Source: Ruminococcus sp. NK3A76 (GTDB lineage Bacteria > Bacillota > Clostridia > Oscillospirales > Ruminococcaceae). Taken from it: a stretch of DNA of 64,000 nt. Positions 23,262-31,534 of the stretch are shown in pieces. How positions within the stretch are numbered: position 1 is the first letter of the stretch; the number at the start of each line of letters is the position of its first letter. The DNA is taken from NCBI RefSeq assembly GCF_000686125.1, contig NZ_JMMA01000002.1:3410001-3474000 (forward strand), given 5' to 3'. The notes beneath the pieces were generated by a model. The model saw only the letters and a program-made list of their open reading frames with translations. It had not been told where the DNA came from and made no database searches. Made by a program: the position numbers and the translations under genes.

Positions 23262-23416
23262 TTGACAAACCGCCAAGACTGTGGTATACTGTGATTAAGG
23301 AAAAGCCTAAGCCCCGAGGGCGGCAACCCCCGGGATCTAAGACGGCACTCCTTGTAGTTATTGGTGAAATTGCACCGCCAACCATTTGGAGGTTTCGGCG
23401 GTGCGTTCTTTTTATT
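23262..23416 (+). ncRNA. Antisense RNA unit with promoter, TA locus copy 4
   Basis: TTGACA (23262-23267), 17 bp, TATACT (23285-23290). The promoter and first 60 nt are identical to copy 3. The RNA ends at CACCGCC...GGCGGTG followed by CGTTCTTTTT, 12 bp from the copy 4 peptide stop on the other strand. Confidence 0.65.
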
Positions 23417-23427
23417 AAAAAGCTACG

Positions 23428-23523
23428 CTATTTCTTCTTGTGGAAGATAAGATAGCAGAGGGTAATGACACCTACGAGCATATTGGTGTATAACACAAGC
23501 TCGGTAAAGGTTATGTATTCCAT
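23428..23523 (-). CDS. Small hydrophobic toxin-like peptide, TA locus copy 4
   Basis: 31 aa: MEYITFTELVLYT, membrane helix (NMLVGVITL), then CYLIFHKKK. The ribosome site is buried in CTCCTTA-GAGA-TAAGGAG (23549-23532). Its -10 box is TATAAT (23592-23587) but the -35 is only TTGATT (23615-23610), weaker than in copies 2 and 3 and adjoining the cellulase terminator. Same convergent antisense design as copies 2 and 3. Confidence 0.66.
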   Translation of the reverse strand: MEYITFTELVLYTNMLVGVITLCYLIFHKKK

Positions 23524-23617
23524 GCTACCACCTCCTTATCTCTAAGGAGACCGCCAAATCTATGTTGCCAAACTCAGGCTATGGCTATTATAGCATATAT
23601 TTCCCCAAAAATCAACT

Positions 23618-23651
23618 CGACCCCCGGGGCATCACACCGCCCCGGGGGTCG
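23618..23651. terminator. Terminator of the cellulase gene
   Basis: CGACCCCCGGGGC and GCCCCGGGGGTCG pair perfectly with a short loop. It lies 22 bp past the cellulase stop on the minus strand and separates it from the TA array. Confidence 0.78.
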
Positions 23652-23672
23652 TTCTGTATACTTTTATCCGGC

Positions 23673-25799
23673 TCAAAGCCCCTTTGCGCTCTTAAGCGTT
23701 ATGCCGTTTGCGCCGAGCTTTATCGCATGGTCAAGACCGACGAACTTGCCGCTTTCCTGCCAGAGCACTTCCTTGACGAAGTTGTATTTCTCGTCGTCCC
23801 AGGTGGTGAAGTCATCAAGCACTAAGCCGCCCGTGTCGCCTGAGTTTGCGTTGAAGCACCAGAAGGTGTGGTTTAAGTGATTGTCCTTTATGAGCTTTCT
23901 CATGTAGGTCATCCATGTGAGGTTCGGCTCGGTCATAAATCCGCCCCATTCGCCTATCAGCAGGGGAGCCGTGTCGTTCTCGCAGATGTAGAACCAGTTG
24001 TCCTTCCAGCAGTCCTTCATCAGGCTGTCAAAGTCGTAGCTGCCCTTGAACCACGGCTGCTCGTAAACAGTCGGGCCGTAGTCGTGCGGCGAGTAAACGA
24101 GCTTGTCCTGATACTTGCCAAGGTCAACAGGATAGTCCTTTACACCTCGTAAGTTGCCGCCCCACCAGTTGAAGTAGTAGTCATCATCATCGGTGGACTT
24201 GTAGTCGCCGTTTTTCTTGATGTCCTTCGGGTATATCTCCGTGCCCTCTACCATAATGAGCACGTTCGGGTTCTTTGCAAGCACCTTGGAAGCCGCCACC
24301 TCTGCGGTGTTCTTCCAGTTGTTCTTGTCCTTCGAGTCGTTCCATATAGCAGCACTGTCGCCCTCGTTAGGCTTGCCGTGCGGCTCGTTTTTAAGGTCGA
24401 AGGCTATTATCGTGTCATTCTTCTTGTACCTGTCAGCCGCCCATTCAAGTGCTGCGTAGTAATCCTCCTCGCTCACCCTGTCAGTGTACCAGAGATTTGC
24501 GTTGTGACCCGATGCATCAGTGTTTGCTGAGTGTATGTCGAGCATTACCTTAAGCCCGTTGTCCTCCGCCAGCTTAAGGAAATACTCAAATATCTCCAGG
24601 CTGTTCATCTGATTTAGCTCTGCGTTGTAGGCGTTGTTGTAGTTTGCCTGCGGATAATCGCCTGCCGCCCAGTTGTTTATCAGCTCAGCCGATATCGGAA
24701 CTCTTATCAGGTTGAAGCCGTGGTCTGCTATCGCCTTGACAGTCGGTGCAAGCTCGCTGTTCCATAACCCGTCAAAGGTGTTCGTGCCTGTGTTGTAGCC
24801 GAACCAGTTCACACCTGTCAGCCAGACCTCCTTGCCGTCCTTGTCGAGTATCTTGCTGCCGTCGGTGTGCAGCCAGTCGTCGCCCTGTACGGCGTTCTTG
24901 TTCCTTGTCAGAAGCTCCTTGGTGCTCTTTGACGATGCACCGTTGTTATTGCCGCCGTTATTATTGTTCTGGTTGTTATTGTTGTTTTGATTGTTCTGCT
25001 GGTTCTGGTCTACCTTGCCGGCCTTTACCGTGCAGTCCTTCTTGTTGAGCTTTGCGCTCTTTATCTTAAGTGCCGAAGTCGTGCCGATGTTGCAGCCTAT
25101 GACCTGCGAGCCGCCTGCCGGGATCTCGCCGTTGTAGTCAGCGTTCGTTATGGTGAGCGTGCTGCCGCTTGCCTTCCATGTGCCGTTCCAGCCGTCAACG
25201 CTCTTTAATCCGTCAATGTCGCACACCAGCGTCCAGCCGCTTATCGGAGAAGATGTGTTGTTTTCTATTTTGAGCTCTAAGGTGCACATCTGTACGCCGC
25301 TGTCTTCCCAGCCGTTGCCTGCATTATATACTATAGTATAGCCGTCGCTCTTTTTGTCGTCAGCGTCCGATGAGTCGTCCTGCGAGCTTTCTTCTGACGA
25401 GCTGTCAGCTTCAGATGAGCTGTCTTCCTCCGACGAGCTGTCTGAGCTCTCATTGTCAGATGATGCATCGTCACCGCCTACAGGCAGGCCGCCTGCGCTC
25501 TCCTCGGAAGATGCGTCGTCGCCTCCCTCGTCCTCGCTGCTCGATGCCGACACAGACGAGCTCTCACCCTTTGATGAGCTGTCGTCTTTCTTTGCATTGT
25601 GCATGAGTGCTATAGCAGCGATAACAGCCACCACCAGCACATCAAGTGCTATAAACGCCGTCAGCAGGCGCTTTTTCTTTGCCTTGTCCACTTCGCCCGA
25701 CGGCTGCTGCGGCTCGGGCGCAGTATCAGCTTCGGGGGCTGCCTCTGCTTCGGGAGCTTCGTTTTCGTCAGGGGTCTTTATATCCTTTTCATCAGACAT
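23673..25799 (-). CDS. Membrane-anchored GH5 cellulase with CBM2-like domain
   Basis: Endoglucanase-type enzyme of 708 aa displayed on the cell surface. Order: cytoplasmic acidic/Pro tail (1-40), one membrane helix (44-66, preceded by KKKR), a Ser/Asp/Glu-rich spacer (70-150), a CBM2-like cellulose-binding sandwich (about 152-258, [11 protein letters not shown] and [20 protein letters not shown]), an Asn/Gln linker (263-292) and a GH5 barrel (305-690) with acid/base E472 in KNEPHG and nucleophile E617 in IGEWGG. No dockerin. GGAGGAAG precedes the ATG. Anchoring by an N-terminal helix rather than a sortase or cellulosome is the notable feature. Confidence 0.92.
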   Translation of the reverse strand: MSDEKDIKTPDENEAPEAEAAPEADTAPEPQQPSGEVDKAKKKRLLTAFIALDVLVVAVIAAIALMHNAKKDDSSSKGESSSVSASSSEDEGGDDASSEESAGGLPVGGDDASSDNESSDSSSEEDSSSEADSSSEESSQDDSSDADDKKSDGYTIVYNAGNGWEDSGVQMCTLELKIENNTSSPISGWTLVCDIDGLKSVDGWNGTWKASGSTLTITNADYNGEIPAGGSQVIGCNIGTTSALKIKSAKLNKKDCTVKAGKVDQNQQNNQNNNNNQNNNNGGNNNGASSKSTKELLTRNKNAVQGDDWLHTDGSKILDKDGKEVWLTGVNWFGYNTGTNTFDGLWNSELAPTVKAIADHGFNLIRVPISAELINNWAAGDYPQANYNNAYNAELNQMNSLEIFEYFLKLAEDNGLKVMLDIHSANTDASGHNANLWYTDRVSEEDYYAALEWAADRYKKNDTIIAFDLKNEPHGKPNEGDSAAIWNDSKDKNNWKNTAEVAASKVLAKNPNVLIMVEGTEIYPKDIKKNGDYKSTDDDDYYFNWWGGNLRGVKDYPVDLGKYQDKLVYSPHDYGPTVYEQPWFKGSYDFDSLMKDCWKDNWFYICENDTAPLLIGEWGGFMTEPNLTWMTYMRKLIKDNHLNHTFWCFNANSGDTGGLVLDDFTTWDDEKYNFVKEVLWQESGKFVGLDHAIKLGANGITLKSAKGL

Positions 25800-25817
25800 A
25801 TATCTTCCTCCAGTTTC

Positions 25818-25897
25818 CGGTTGGATATCAACCGTGATATATCACGCTGTTTCTTCTTATACTTTTTAATTATAACACACTTTTTCCTATTTATCAA
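25818..25897 (-). promoter_or_regulatory. Promoter and paired palindromes upstream of the cellulase
   Basis: Minus strand TTGATA (25897-25892), 17 bp, TATAAT (25874-25869). Just downstream of the start site lies CGTGATATATCACG (25846-25833), a perfect 14-bp palindrome, followed by CGGTTG-GATAT-CAACCG (25834-25818). The first looks like a repressor operator, the second like an RNA hairpin or second operator. Regulator unknown. Confidence 0.6.
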
Positions 25898-26098
25898 GAG
25901 CGCAGATATGATTTTATCAAATAATCATACGTTAAGGCGGCAGACTTTATAAACTCCGGCATCACCGCCATGCATGATAACGTTTACACTGCTGCGATAA
26001 TAGGAAATGTATAAAAATAAATAGCATAATCTATATCTTTTACAGCGGCATTATGGTAATATAATTATAACAATTGATGCTGAAAGGAATGATACCTT

Positions 26099-27094
26099 AT
26101 GTATACCCCGAATGAGAAACGCTATGATAAAATGGTCTATAACCGTATCGGCAGGAGCGGCCTGAGAGTTTCGGCCATATCGCTCGGCCTCTGGCAGAAC
26201 TTCGGCTTCGGCTCGAGCTTCACCGCTGCCGAGGAGATGTGCCGTACCGCCTTTGACCTCGGTATCACACACTTTGACCTTGCAAATAACTACGGCCACC
26301 CCTATAACGGCTCTGCCGAGGAGAATTTCGGCAAGATACTCGACCGTGGTATGCGCCCTTTCCGTGACGAGCTGTGTATCTCCACAAAGGCCGGCTATGA
26401 TATGTGGCCTGGCGTTTACGGCGATAAGAACGGCTGCCGCAAGTATCTGATATCCTCGCTCGACCAGAGCCTTAAAAGAATGAAGCTCGACTATGTCGAT
26501 ATCTTCTACCACCATGTCTTTGACCCTGATACCCCTCTTGAAGAAACAGCTCTTGCACTTGACCATATAGTGCGTCAGGGCAAGGCGCTCTATGTAGGCA
26601 TATCAAACTACAACAAGGCGCAGACTGCCGAGATACTGGCGATATTTAAAGAGCTCAAGACACCATTTATCGTCAACCAGCCCTCTTTTTCTATGCTCAA
26701 CCGCTGGGTCGAGCGTGACGGGCTCGATAAATTCTGTGCAGAAAACGGCATAGGCCTTGCGGTGTTCTCGCCGCTCTATCAGGGCTTTCTGACTGACAGG
26801 TATTTAAAAGGTATACCCGATGACTCCCGTATCGGCAAGGGCGCTACCTGGATAAAGAACGAGCTTGATGACAAGATGCTCGCCAGACTTAATGCCTTAA
26901 ACGACCTCGCCGCTAAAAGAGGGCAGAAACTTTCTCAGCTCGCTGTAGCATGGCTTCTTAACAACAAGGCCGTGGCTACAGTGCTTTGCGGAGCGAGCAG
27001 GCCGCAGCAGATAATCGACAACGTGGGCGCTCTTGAAAACTTAACATTCACTCAGGCAGAGCTTGACGAGATTGAAAAGATACTCGCTATGTGA
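26099..27094 (+). CDS. Aldo/keto reductase, YghZ/Kv-beta-like
   Basis: NADPH-dependent reductase of small aldehydes (family members reduce methylglyoxal or L-glyceraldehyde 3-phosphate). 331 aa with the catalytic tetrad D60, Y65, K97 and H139, and NNYGHPYNGSAEENFGKIL, the form typical of the YghZ group. AAGGAATG lies ahead of the ATG. The 300 bp upstream hold an AT-rich stretch but no clear promoter. The CotH gene follows after 16 bp and is probably co-transcribed, with no obvious functional link. Confidence 0.9.
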   Translation: MYTPNEKRYDKMVYNRIGRSGLRVSAISLGLWQNFGFGSSFTAAEEMCRTAFDLGITHFDLANNYGHPYNGSAEENFGKILDRGMRPFRDELCISTKAGYDMWPGVYGDKNGCRKYLISSLDQSLKRMKLDYVDIFYHHVFDPDTPLEETALALDHIVRQGKALYVGISNYNKAQTAEILAIFKELKTPFIVNQPSFSMLNRWVERDGLDKFCAENGIGLAVFSPLYQGFLTDRYLKGIPDDSRIGKGATWIKNELDDKMLARLNALNDLAAKRGQKLSQLAVAWLLNNKAVATVLCGASRPQQIIDNVGALENLTFTQAELDEIEKILAM

Positions 27095-27110
27095 TAAGGA
27101 GAGCAGGCTT

Positions 27111-28646
27111 ATGAAAAAGAGAAAAGCACTCCCTCTGCTGCTTGCGTCAGTGATGCTTCTTGCTTCGTGCGGCAAGGGAAGCTCGTCGCAGAGCTCTGAC
27201 AGCGGTACAGAGCAGTCGTCCTCATCATCTGAGGAGAGCGGCGCTGAAAATCAGAATGTCGATATGCTCGATATAAAGCCCTCGCAGGTGATAAACAAAG
27301 AGCCTGCGACCTTTGAGAGCCTTGGCGCTGACAAAGAAGCCGTCAAGGCCTTTGAGCAAGAACAGGCCGGCGAGCACACTATCCCCTCTATCCACATAGT
27401 CACCGCTCCGGGTGACGAGGTGGTGTCTATTTACGATTACACCTCATGCGTGGTCGATACTTTTAACTGCGACGAGAGCGTCAGACTCGACGGCGTGTCG
27501 GCAGGCGTCAAGGTCAGGGGCAATTCGAGCGCATTCTACGGCGACGTGGCGCAGATAAGAAAAAACCAGGTGCCCTACAGGATAAAGTTTGATAAAAAGA
27601 CCAATATGCTCGGCCTGCATGACGGCGCCGAGGCAAAAAGCTGGGTGCTCCTCAAAGCTGACTGGGATCTTATAAGAAACGATATAGCCTTCCGCTTTGG
27701 CAGAACGCTTATCGGCGGGCATACATTCAGCACCGATTCTCAGATAGTGTATGTCTACCTCAATAACGAGTTCAAGGGCATATACACCCTCTGCGAGCAG
27801 TGCCAGGTCGGCAAGAACCGTGTCAACATCACCGAGCAGGAGGAGGGCTACACCGGCAACGACCTCGGCTATTATCTGGAGATAGACAACTACGCCACAG
27901 GCGATGAAGACAATATCTACATCACCCTTGACTATGGCGAATACGAGGTGACGGATATCGAGGGCGAGACGAGAAAGTTCGTGCCGGCTGAGTATTCGCT
28001 AAAGAGCGATGTATACACCAAGCAGCAGGTGGAGTTTATCGAGAAGTATATGAAGGGCGTTTTCGAGATAGTATACCGTGCCTGCGAGAAGGGCGAGTAT
28101 TACACCTTCGATGAAAACTACGAGCTTGTAAAGGCCGACTTTGACAATGCAAAGGACACCGTGGAAGCCGTTATGGATATCGAGAGCGTTGTGGATATGT
28201 ACCTTTTATATGAGATAGTACACGACTACGACTGCGGCGAGGGCAGCTTCTTTATGTGCGTTGACTTTTCCGAAAACAGCGAGGTAAGAAAGCTCACATT
28301 CACCTCTCCGTGGGATTTCAACTGGGCGTATAACGACAGCACATCACGCTACTGGGCAGGCGCATTCTGCGAGCAGAGCTTTGTTAAGTCAAAGGGCGAC
28401 AGAACAAACCCCTGGTTCGTAATACTTATAAAGCAGGACTGGTTCAAAGCGCTTGCTTCTGAGAAATGGACATCTCTTAAGGACACAGGCCTTATTGACA
28501 AGTGCATAGCCGATGAGAAGATATACCTTGAAGTATACAAGGATGACCTCAACGAAGACGGCGGCGTTGACTGCGCATATGACCTTTTCAACTGGATAAA
28601 CGCAAGGCTCAAATGGATGGACAAGCAGTTCTACACAGGCAGCTGA
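27111..28646 (+). CDS. CotH-kinase-family lipoprotein
   Basis: 511-aa exported lipoprotein: signal peptide with lipobox LLASC (lipid-modified C20), a Ser-rich spacer (22-50), then a CotH domain with VKVRGNSS, YRIKFDKKTNMLG, KSWVLLKADWDLIRND, YLNNEFKGIYTLCEQCQVG and WDFNWAY. CotH proteins are atypical protein kinases in spore coats; in rumen cocci related domains occur on surface and cellulosomal proteins. Here it would sit on the outer face of the membrane. ATG at 27111 chosen for AGGAG and a proper signal peptide; terminator follows. Confidence 0.87.
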   Translation: MKKRKALPLLLASVMLLASCGKGSSSQSSDSGTEQSSSSSEESGAENQNVDMLDIKPSQVINKEPATFESLGADKEAVKAFEQEQAGEHTIPSIHIVTAPGDEVVSIYDYTSCVVDTFNCDESVRLDGVSAGVKVRGNSSAFYGDVAQIRKNQVPYRIKFDKKTNMLGLHDGAEAKSWVLLKADWDLIRNDIAFRFGRTLIGGHTFSTDSQIVYVYLNNEFKGIYTLCEQCQVGKNRVNITEQEEGYTGNDLGYYLEIDNYATGDEDNIYITLDYGEYEVTDIEGETRKFVPAEYSLKSDVYTKQQVEFIEKYMKGVFEIVYRACEKGEYYTFDENYELVKADFDNAKDTVEAVMDIESVVDMYLLYEIVHDYDCGEGSFFMCVDFSENSEVRKLTFTSPWDFNWAYNDSTSRYWAGAFCEQSFVKSKGDRTNPWFVILIKQDWFKALASEKWTSLKDTGLIDKCIADEKIYLEVYKDDLNEDGGVDCAYDLFNWINARLKWMDKQFYTGS

Positions 28647-28675
28647 TGACAGGTAATGCAAAGCTATAAAGCATC

Positions 28676-28711
28676 ATACCCCCGGGAGTTTTTTAAATAT
28701 CCCGGGGGTAT
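28676..28711 (+). terminator. Terminator after the CotH gene
   Basis: ATACCCCCGGGA and TCCCGGGGGTAT form a 12-bp stem followed by TTGCTGTTTT. Confidence 0.85.
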
Positions 28712-28787
28712 TTGCTGTTTTGGCAGTGCTTGACCCCGTTTTGCAACACTTTTTTGTAAAATTATCCATAATTTTGTATATTTACCG

Positions 28788-28816
28788 TTGACAATTTGAA
28801 GGTTTTGTAGTATAAT
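28788..28816 (+). promoter_or_regulatory. Promoter of the HD-GYP gene
   Basis: TTGACA (28788-28793), 17 bp, TATAAT (28811-28816), perfect consensus. A small GGGCAGCTCTGCCC hairpin stands between it and the gene. Confidence 0.88.
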
Positions 28817-28868
28817 ACATACGGGTATCTTTGTGGGCAGCTCTGCCCTTATGAATGGCGGTGAGGTA

Positions 28869-29954
28869 ATGGTTGAAAAGAGCATTCTCTATATCGGTAA
28901 CAATAAGATGAACCAGTTCGTTCTCAAACAGGCTATCGGTAAGGATTACAATATCATCATGCTCGGCAGCTATATGGAGGCTGTCAGCAAGACCTCTGCT
29001 CTTATCGGCAGGGTGAGCGCTGTTATATGCTGCGATGAGCAGTTCTCAAATGAGATGCGTGTCTACGGCGATGATTTTGTCACCAAGAAGTATTCCGAGA
29101 CGGTGCCTCTTATAGCTATGCTGCCGAGAGAGATAGTTGAAGACCACGCTTCTGCCGTTTACCTTTCAGGCTATAACGAGATAATCGAGATGCCCTACGA
29201 CCCCACATACCTCCGCACAAAGATGAAGGCCGTGACCGAGATCTACGAAAAGGCCAAGACCGAGAGCGGCGGAGATTCCAAGGATCTTGAAAAGCGCACC
29301 AAGCAGCTTATAACCGTCCTCTCAAACTGCTTTACACTGATACAGTTCGAGTCAGCAGACCATATAATCCGAAGCAAGGATCTGACGCATATCATTGCCG
29401 AGACGTTTGCTGATATGTACCCCGAGTACGGCATCAGCCAGCAGGACGCTGATTATATAGGCGATGCGGCAGCACTGCACGACATAGGCAAGGCTCTCAT
29501 ACCGCCGAGCATACTCTTTAAGGCCGGCAAGCTCACTGATGATGAGTTCATCACCATGAAGCAGCATACCGTAAAGGGTGTTGAGCTTCTGAACCGCTTC
29601 GGGCTCGATAATTCGCATAAGTTCTTTACCTATGCGTTCGAGATAGCCAAGTACCACCACGAGCGCTGGGACGGCAAGGGCTACCCTGACCACCTTGAGG
29701 GCGACCAGATACCTATCTCCGCTCAGATATACTCGATAATCGACGTTTATAACGCCCTTATCGCAGAGCGTGTGTATAAGTCGGCTATCCCTTACGACCA
29801 GGCACTGTCTATGATAAGAGAGGGCAAGACGGGCGTTTTCCCGCCGAAGGTTCTCTCGGCCTTCAATGAGTGCGAGTCTAAGATGAGGGCTTACCTCGAA
29901 CGCTCGCTCAATATGAAGATAGAAACATCAGGCACGGTCGTTACCGGCAGCTGA
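28869..29954 (+). CDS. HD-GYP domain protein with degenerate receiver
   Basis: Predicted cyclic-di-GMP phosphodiesterase of 361 aa. Residues 1-125 resemble a response-regulator receiver, but the metal-binding acidic pair is missing (YIGNN in place of VDDD) and the switch lysine site reads EMPYDP, so phosphorylation is unlikely. Residues 165-345 are an HD-GYP domain with HD at 204-205 (LHDIGKALIPPSIL) and HHERWDGKGYP at 263-273. Located 360 bp before the flagellar run in the same direction. Start ATG at 28869 has GGTGAGG close by. Confidence 0.87.
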   Translation: MVEKSILYIGNNKMNQFVLKQAIGKDYNIIMLGSYMEAVSKTSALIGRVSAVICCDEQFSNEMRVYGDDFVTKKYSETVPLIAMLPREIVEDHASAVYLSGYNEIIEMPYDPTYLRTKMKAVTEIYEKAKTESGGDSKDLEKRTKQLITVLSNCFTLIQFESADHIIRSKDLTHIIAETFADMYPEYGISQQDADYIGDAAALHDIGKALIPPSILFKAGKLTDDEFITMKQHTVKGVELLNRFGLDNSHKFFTYAFEIAKYHHERWDGKGYPDHLEGDQIPISAQIYSIIDVYNALIAERVYKSAIPYDQALSMIREGKTGVFPPKVLSAFNECESKMRAYLERSLNMKIETSGTVVTGS

Positions 29955-30018
29955 GTGCTGATACTATTATATATATTATATTAAGACACCCCTGCATATA
30001 AATATCAGAATATGATAG

Positions 30019-30062
30019 TCCCCCGTGAGGTCCTGCAAGGATCATGCGGGGGCTTTGTTTTT
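30019..30062 (+). terminator. Terminator after the HD-GYP gene
   Basis: GTCCCCCG and CGGGGGC close a 22-nt loop, followed by TTTGTTTTTT. Separates the HD-GYP gene from the flagellar promoter. Confidence 0.82.
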
Positions 30063-30199
30063 TACGATCTCTTGCCCGTAAATTGCCGTGCGCTTTCTTT
30101 ATGTTAGAATATTTGCTGAAAATGCGCTGTTTCGTTTGTCTAATATGCTTAATTCATAGCATTATTTTGCAGTATTTTGAATAAATATCTGTAAGTGAC

Positions 30200-30228
30200 T
30201 TGATTTTTGTACCGTTATGTAGTATAAT
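30200..30228 (+). promoter_or_regulatory. Promoter of the main flagellar operon
   Basis: TTGATT (30200-30205), 17 bp, TATAAT (30223-30228), a sigma-A type site. It lies about 90 bp ahead of flgB, and I find no equally good promoter until 57759, so it may drive up to 27 kb. Confidence 0.72.
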
Positions 30229-30319
30229 TAACTTGGTATAATATGAATAATAAGATAACTGTCGGATGACGATTAAATCAATTCATTTGACAAAAACTGC
30301 AAACGGAGGTAAAAAGGCT

Positions 30320-30688
30320 ATGCTGTTTGAATCTATTGACTTTAAAGCTATGGAATCGAGCCTGAATATGCTTAATGTTAAGCAGCAGGTCATAACGAAT
30401 AATCTCGCTAATGTTGATACTCCTCATTATAAGACTCAGGAGGTCAGCTTCAGGGATCTTCTTGACCGTGAGTATGAGAGCGCAAAGCGTGGCGGCGACT
30501 ATGCCTTTGAGACCTCTATACTCCAGACGGAGGATACATATTTTACAACAGACGGCAATAACGTAGATGCTGATAAGGAATCGCTCGAGCTCTACTCGAC
30601 ATACCTCCAGCAGTCATATATCATTCAGAAGATGAATATGACTATCGGCAACTACCAGTATGTAATGCAGAATGCAACATTCAGATAA
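30320..30688 (+). CDS. flgB: Flagellar rod protein FlgB
   Basis: Proximal rod component of the flagellar basal body, exported through the type III apparatus. 122 aa, normal length, with the rod-protein N-terminal motif VKQQVITNNLANVDTPHYK (residues 19-37) and the C-terminal heptad region ending IGNYQYVMQNATFR. ATG at 30320 follows GGAGGT; an upstream in-frame start lacks a ribosome site. First gene of the flagellar run, 13 bp before flgC. Confidence 0.94.
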   Translation: MLFESIDFKAMESSLNMLNVKQQVITNNLANVDTPHYKTQEVSFRDLLDREYESAKRGGDYAFETSILQTEDTYFTTDGNNVDADKESLELYSTYLQQSYIIQKMNMTIGNYQYVMQNATFR

Positions 30689-30701
30689 GGAGGGGAGATA
30701 A

Positions 30702-31130
30702 GTGGCTTTTTTGAATTCGCTCAATATCACAGGCTCGGCACTCACGGCTGAGAGATATAAGACAGATGTCATTTTACAGAACATCGCAAACCAGAACGTG
30801 GCCGCTTCCTCGCCCGAAGAAGCCTACCAGCGCAAGCAGGTGGTCTTCCGTGAAAGGGCTATGACCTTTGATGAGCGTATGATGAAGGTCTACGGCGGCG
30901 GTGTAAGAGTTACCGAGACAGTTGAGCTCGGTGAGGACGTAAACCCTGTCTACGACCCCGACAACCCACTCGCAGATGAGGACGGCTACATATATATGCC
31001 CAATGTCAACAACGCCGAGGAGCAGATAGACCTGCTTGAAGCTACCCGTGCGTATGAGGCTAACCTTACAGCCCTTTCTGTGGTCAAGGCAATGGCCGCA
31101 AAGGGTCTTGAGATAGGCAAGGGCGGCTAA
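30702..31130 (+). CDS. flgC: Flagellar rod protein FlgC
   Basis: Rod component next to FlgB. 142 aa with the rod signature NIANQNVA near residue 27, the DPDNPLADEDGYIYMPNVN block near 92 that is diagnostic for FlgC, and EATRAYEANLTAL near the C-terminus. Start is GTG at 30702 with AGGGGAG ahead. Co-transcribed with flgB and fliE. Confidence 0.95.
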   Translation: MAFLNSLNITGSALTAERYKTDVILQNIANQNVAASSPEEAYQRKQVVFRERAMTFDERMMKVYGGGVRVTETVELGEDVNPVYDPDNPLADEDGYIYMPNVNNAEEQIDLLEATRAYEANLTALSVVKAMAAKGLEIGKGG

Positions 31131-31171
31131 GGAACACACTGACTTAAAAGACTATTACGAGGTGATAATAA

Positions 31172-31486
31172 ATGCCTGTAGCACTTATAACTCCGCTTGA
31201 GCCGATGAAGGCTATAGAGCCTGTGGCAGAGCGTGCCGGAAGACTATTGAAGACTGACAACACCGGCGCATCATTCGAGCAGCGCCTTGAAGATGCTTTA
31301 AATAATGTAAGAGACTTGGAGGAGGCTTCAAACAAGGCTTCCTACGACCTCGCTGTCGGTAAGACCGATGATACGACGGGCGTTATGCTCGCCGCTACCA
31401 AGGCGCAGATAGCGATACAGATGACTACCCAGATAACCACAAGGGCAGTTAATACCTACAGAGAGATAATGCAGATGAACATCTGA
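31172..31486 (+). CDS. fliE: Flagellar hook-basal body protein FliE
   Basis: Adaptor linking the MS ring to the rod. 104 aa, with FEQRLEDALNNVRDLEEASN and the C-terminal QIAIQMTTQITTRAVNTYREIMQM typical of FliE. AGGTG precedes the ATG. Normal size and place between flgC and fliF. Confidence 0.93.
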   Translation: MPVALITPLEPMKAIEPVAERAGRLLKTDNTGASFEQRLEDALNNVRDLEEASNKASYDLAVGKTDDTTGVMLAATKAQIAIQMTTQITTRAVNTYREIMQMNI

Positions 31487-31534
31487 TAAGGATGACATCT
31501 GAGTCAGTAGAACGGTTGGGAGAAAAGACATTCT

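Noticed and set aside
19283-23651. A CRISPR array or integron-like cassette array in the repeated region around the flagellins
   Set aside because: Repeats are few, long, contain promoters and ORFs, occur in both orientations and are not separated by uniform spacers.
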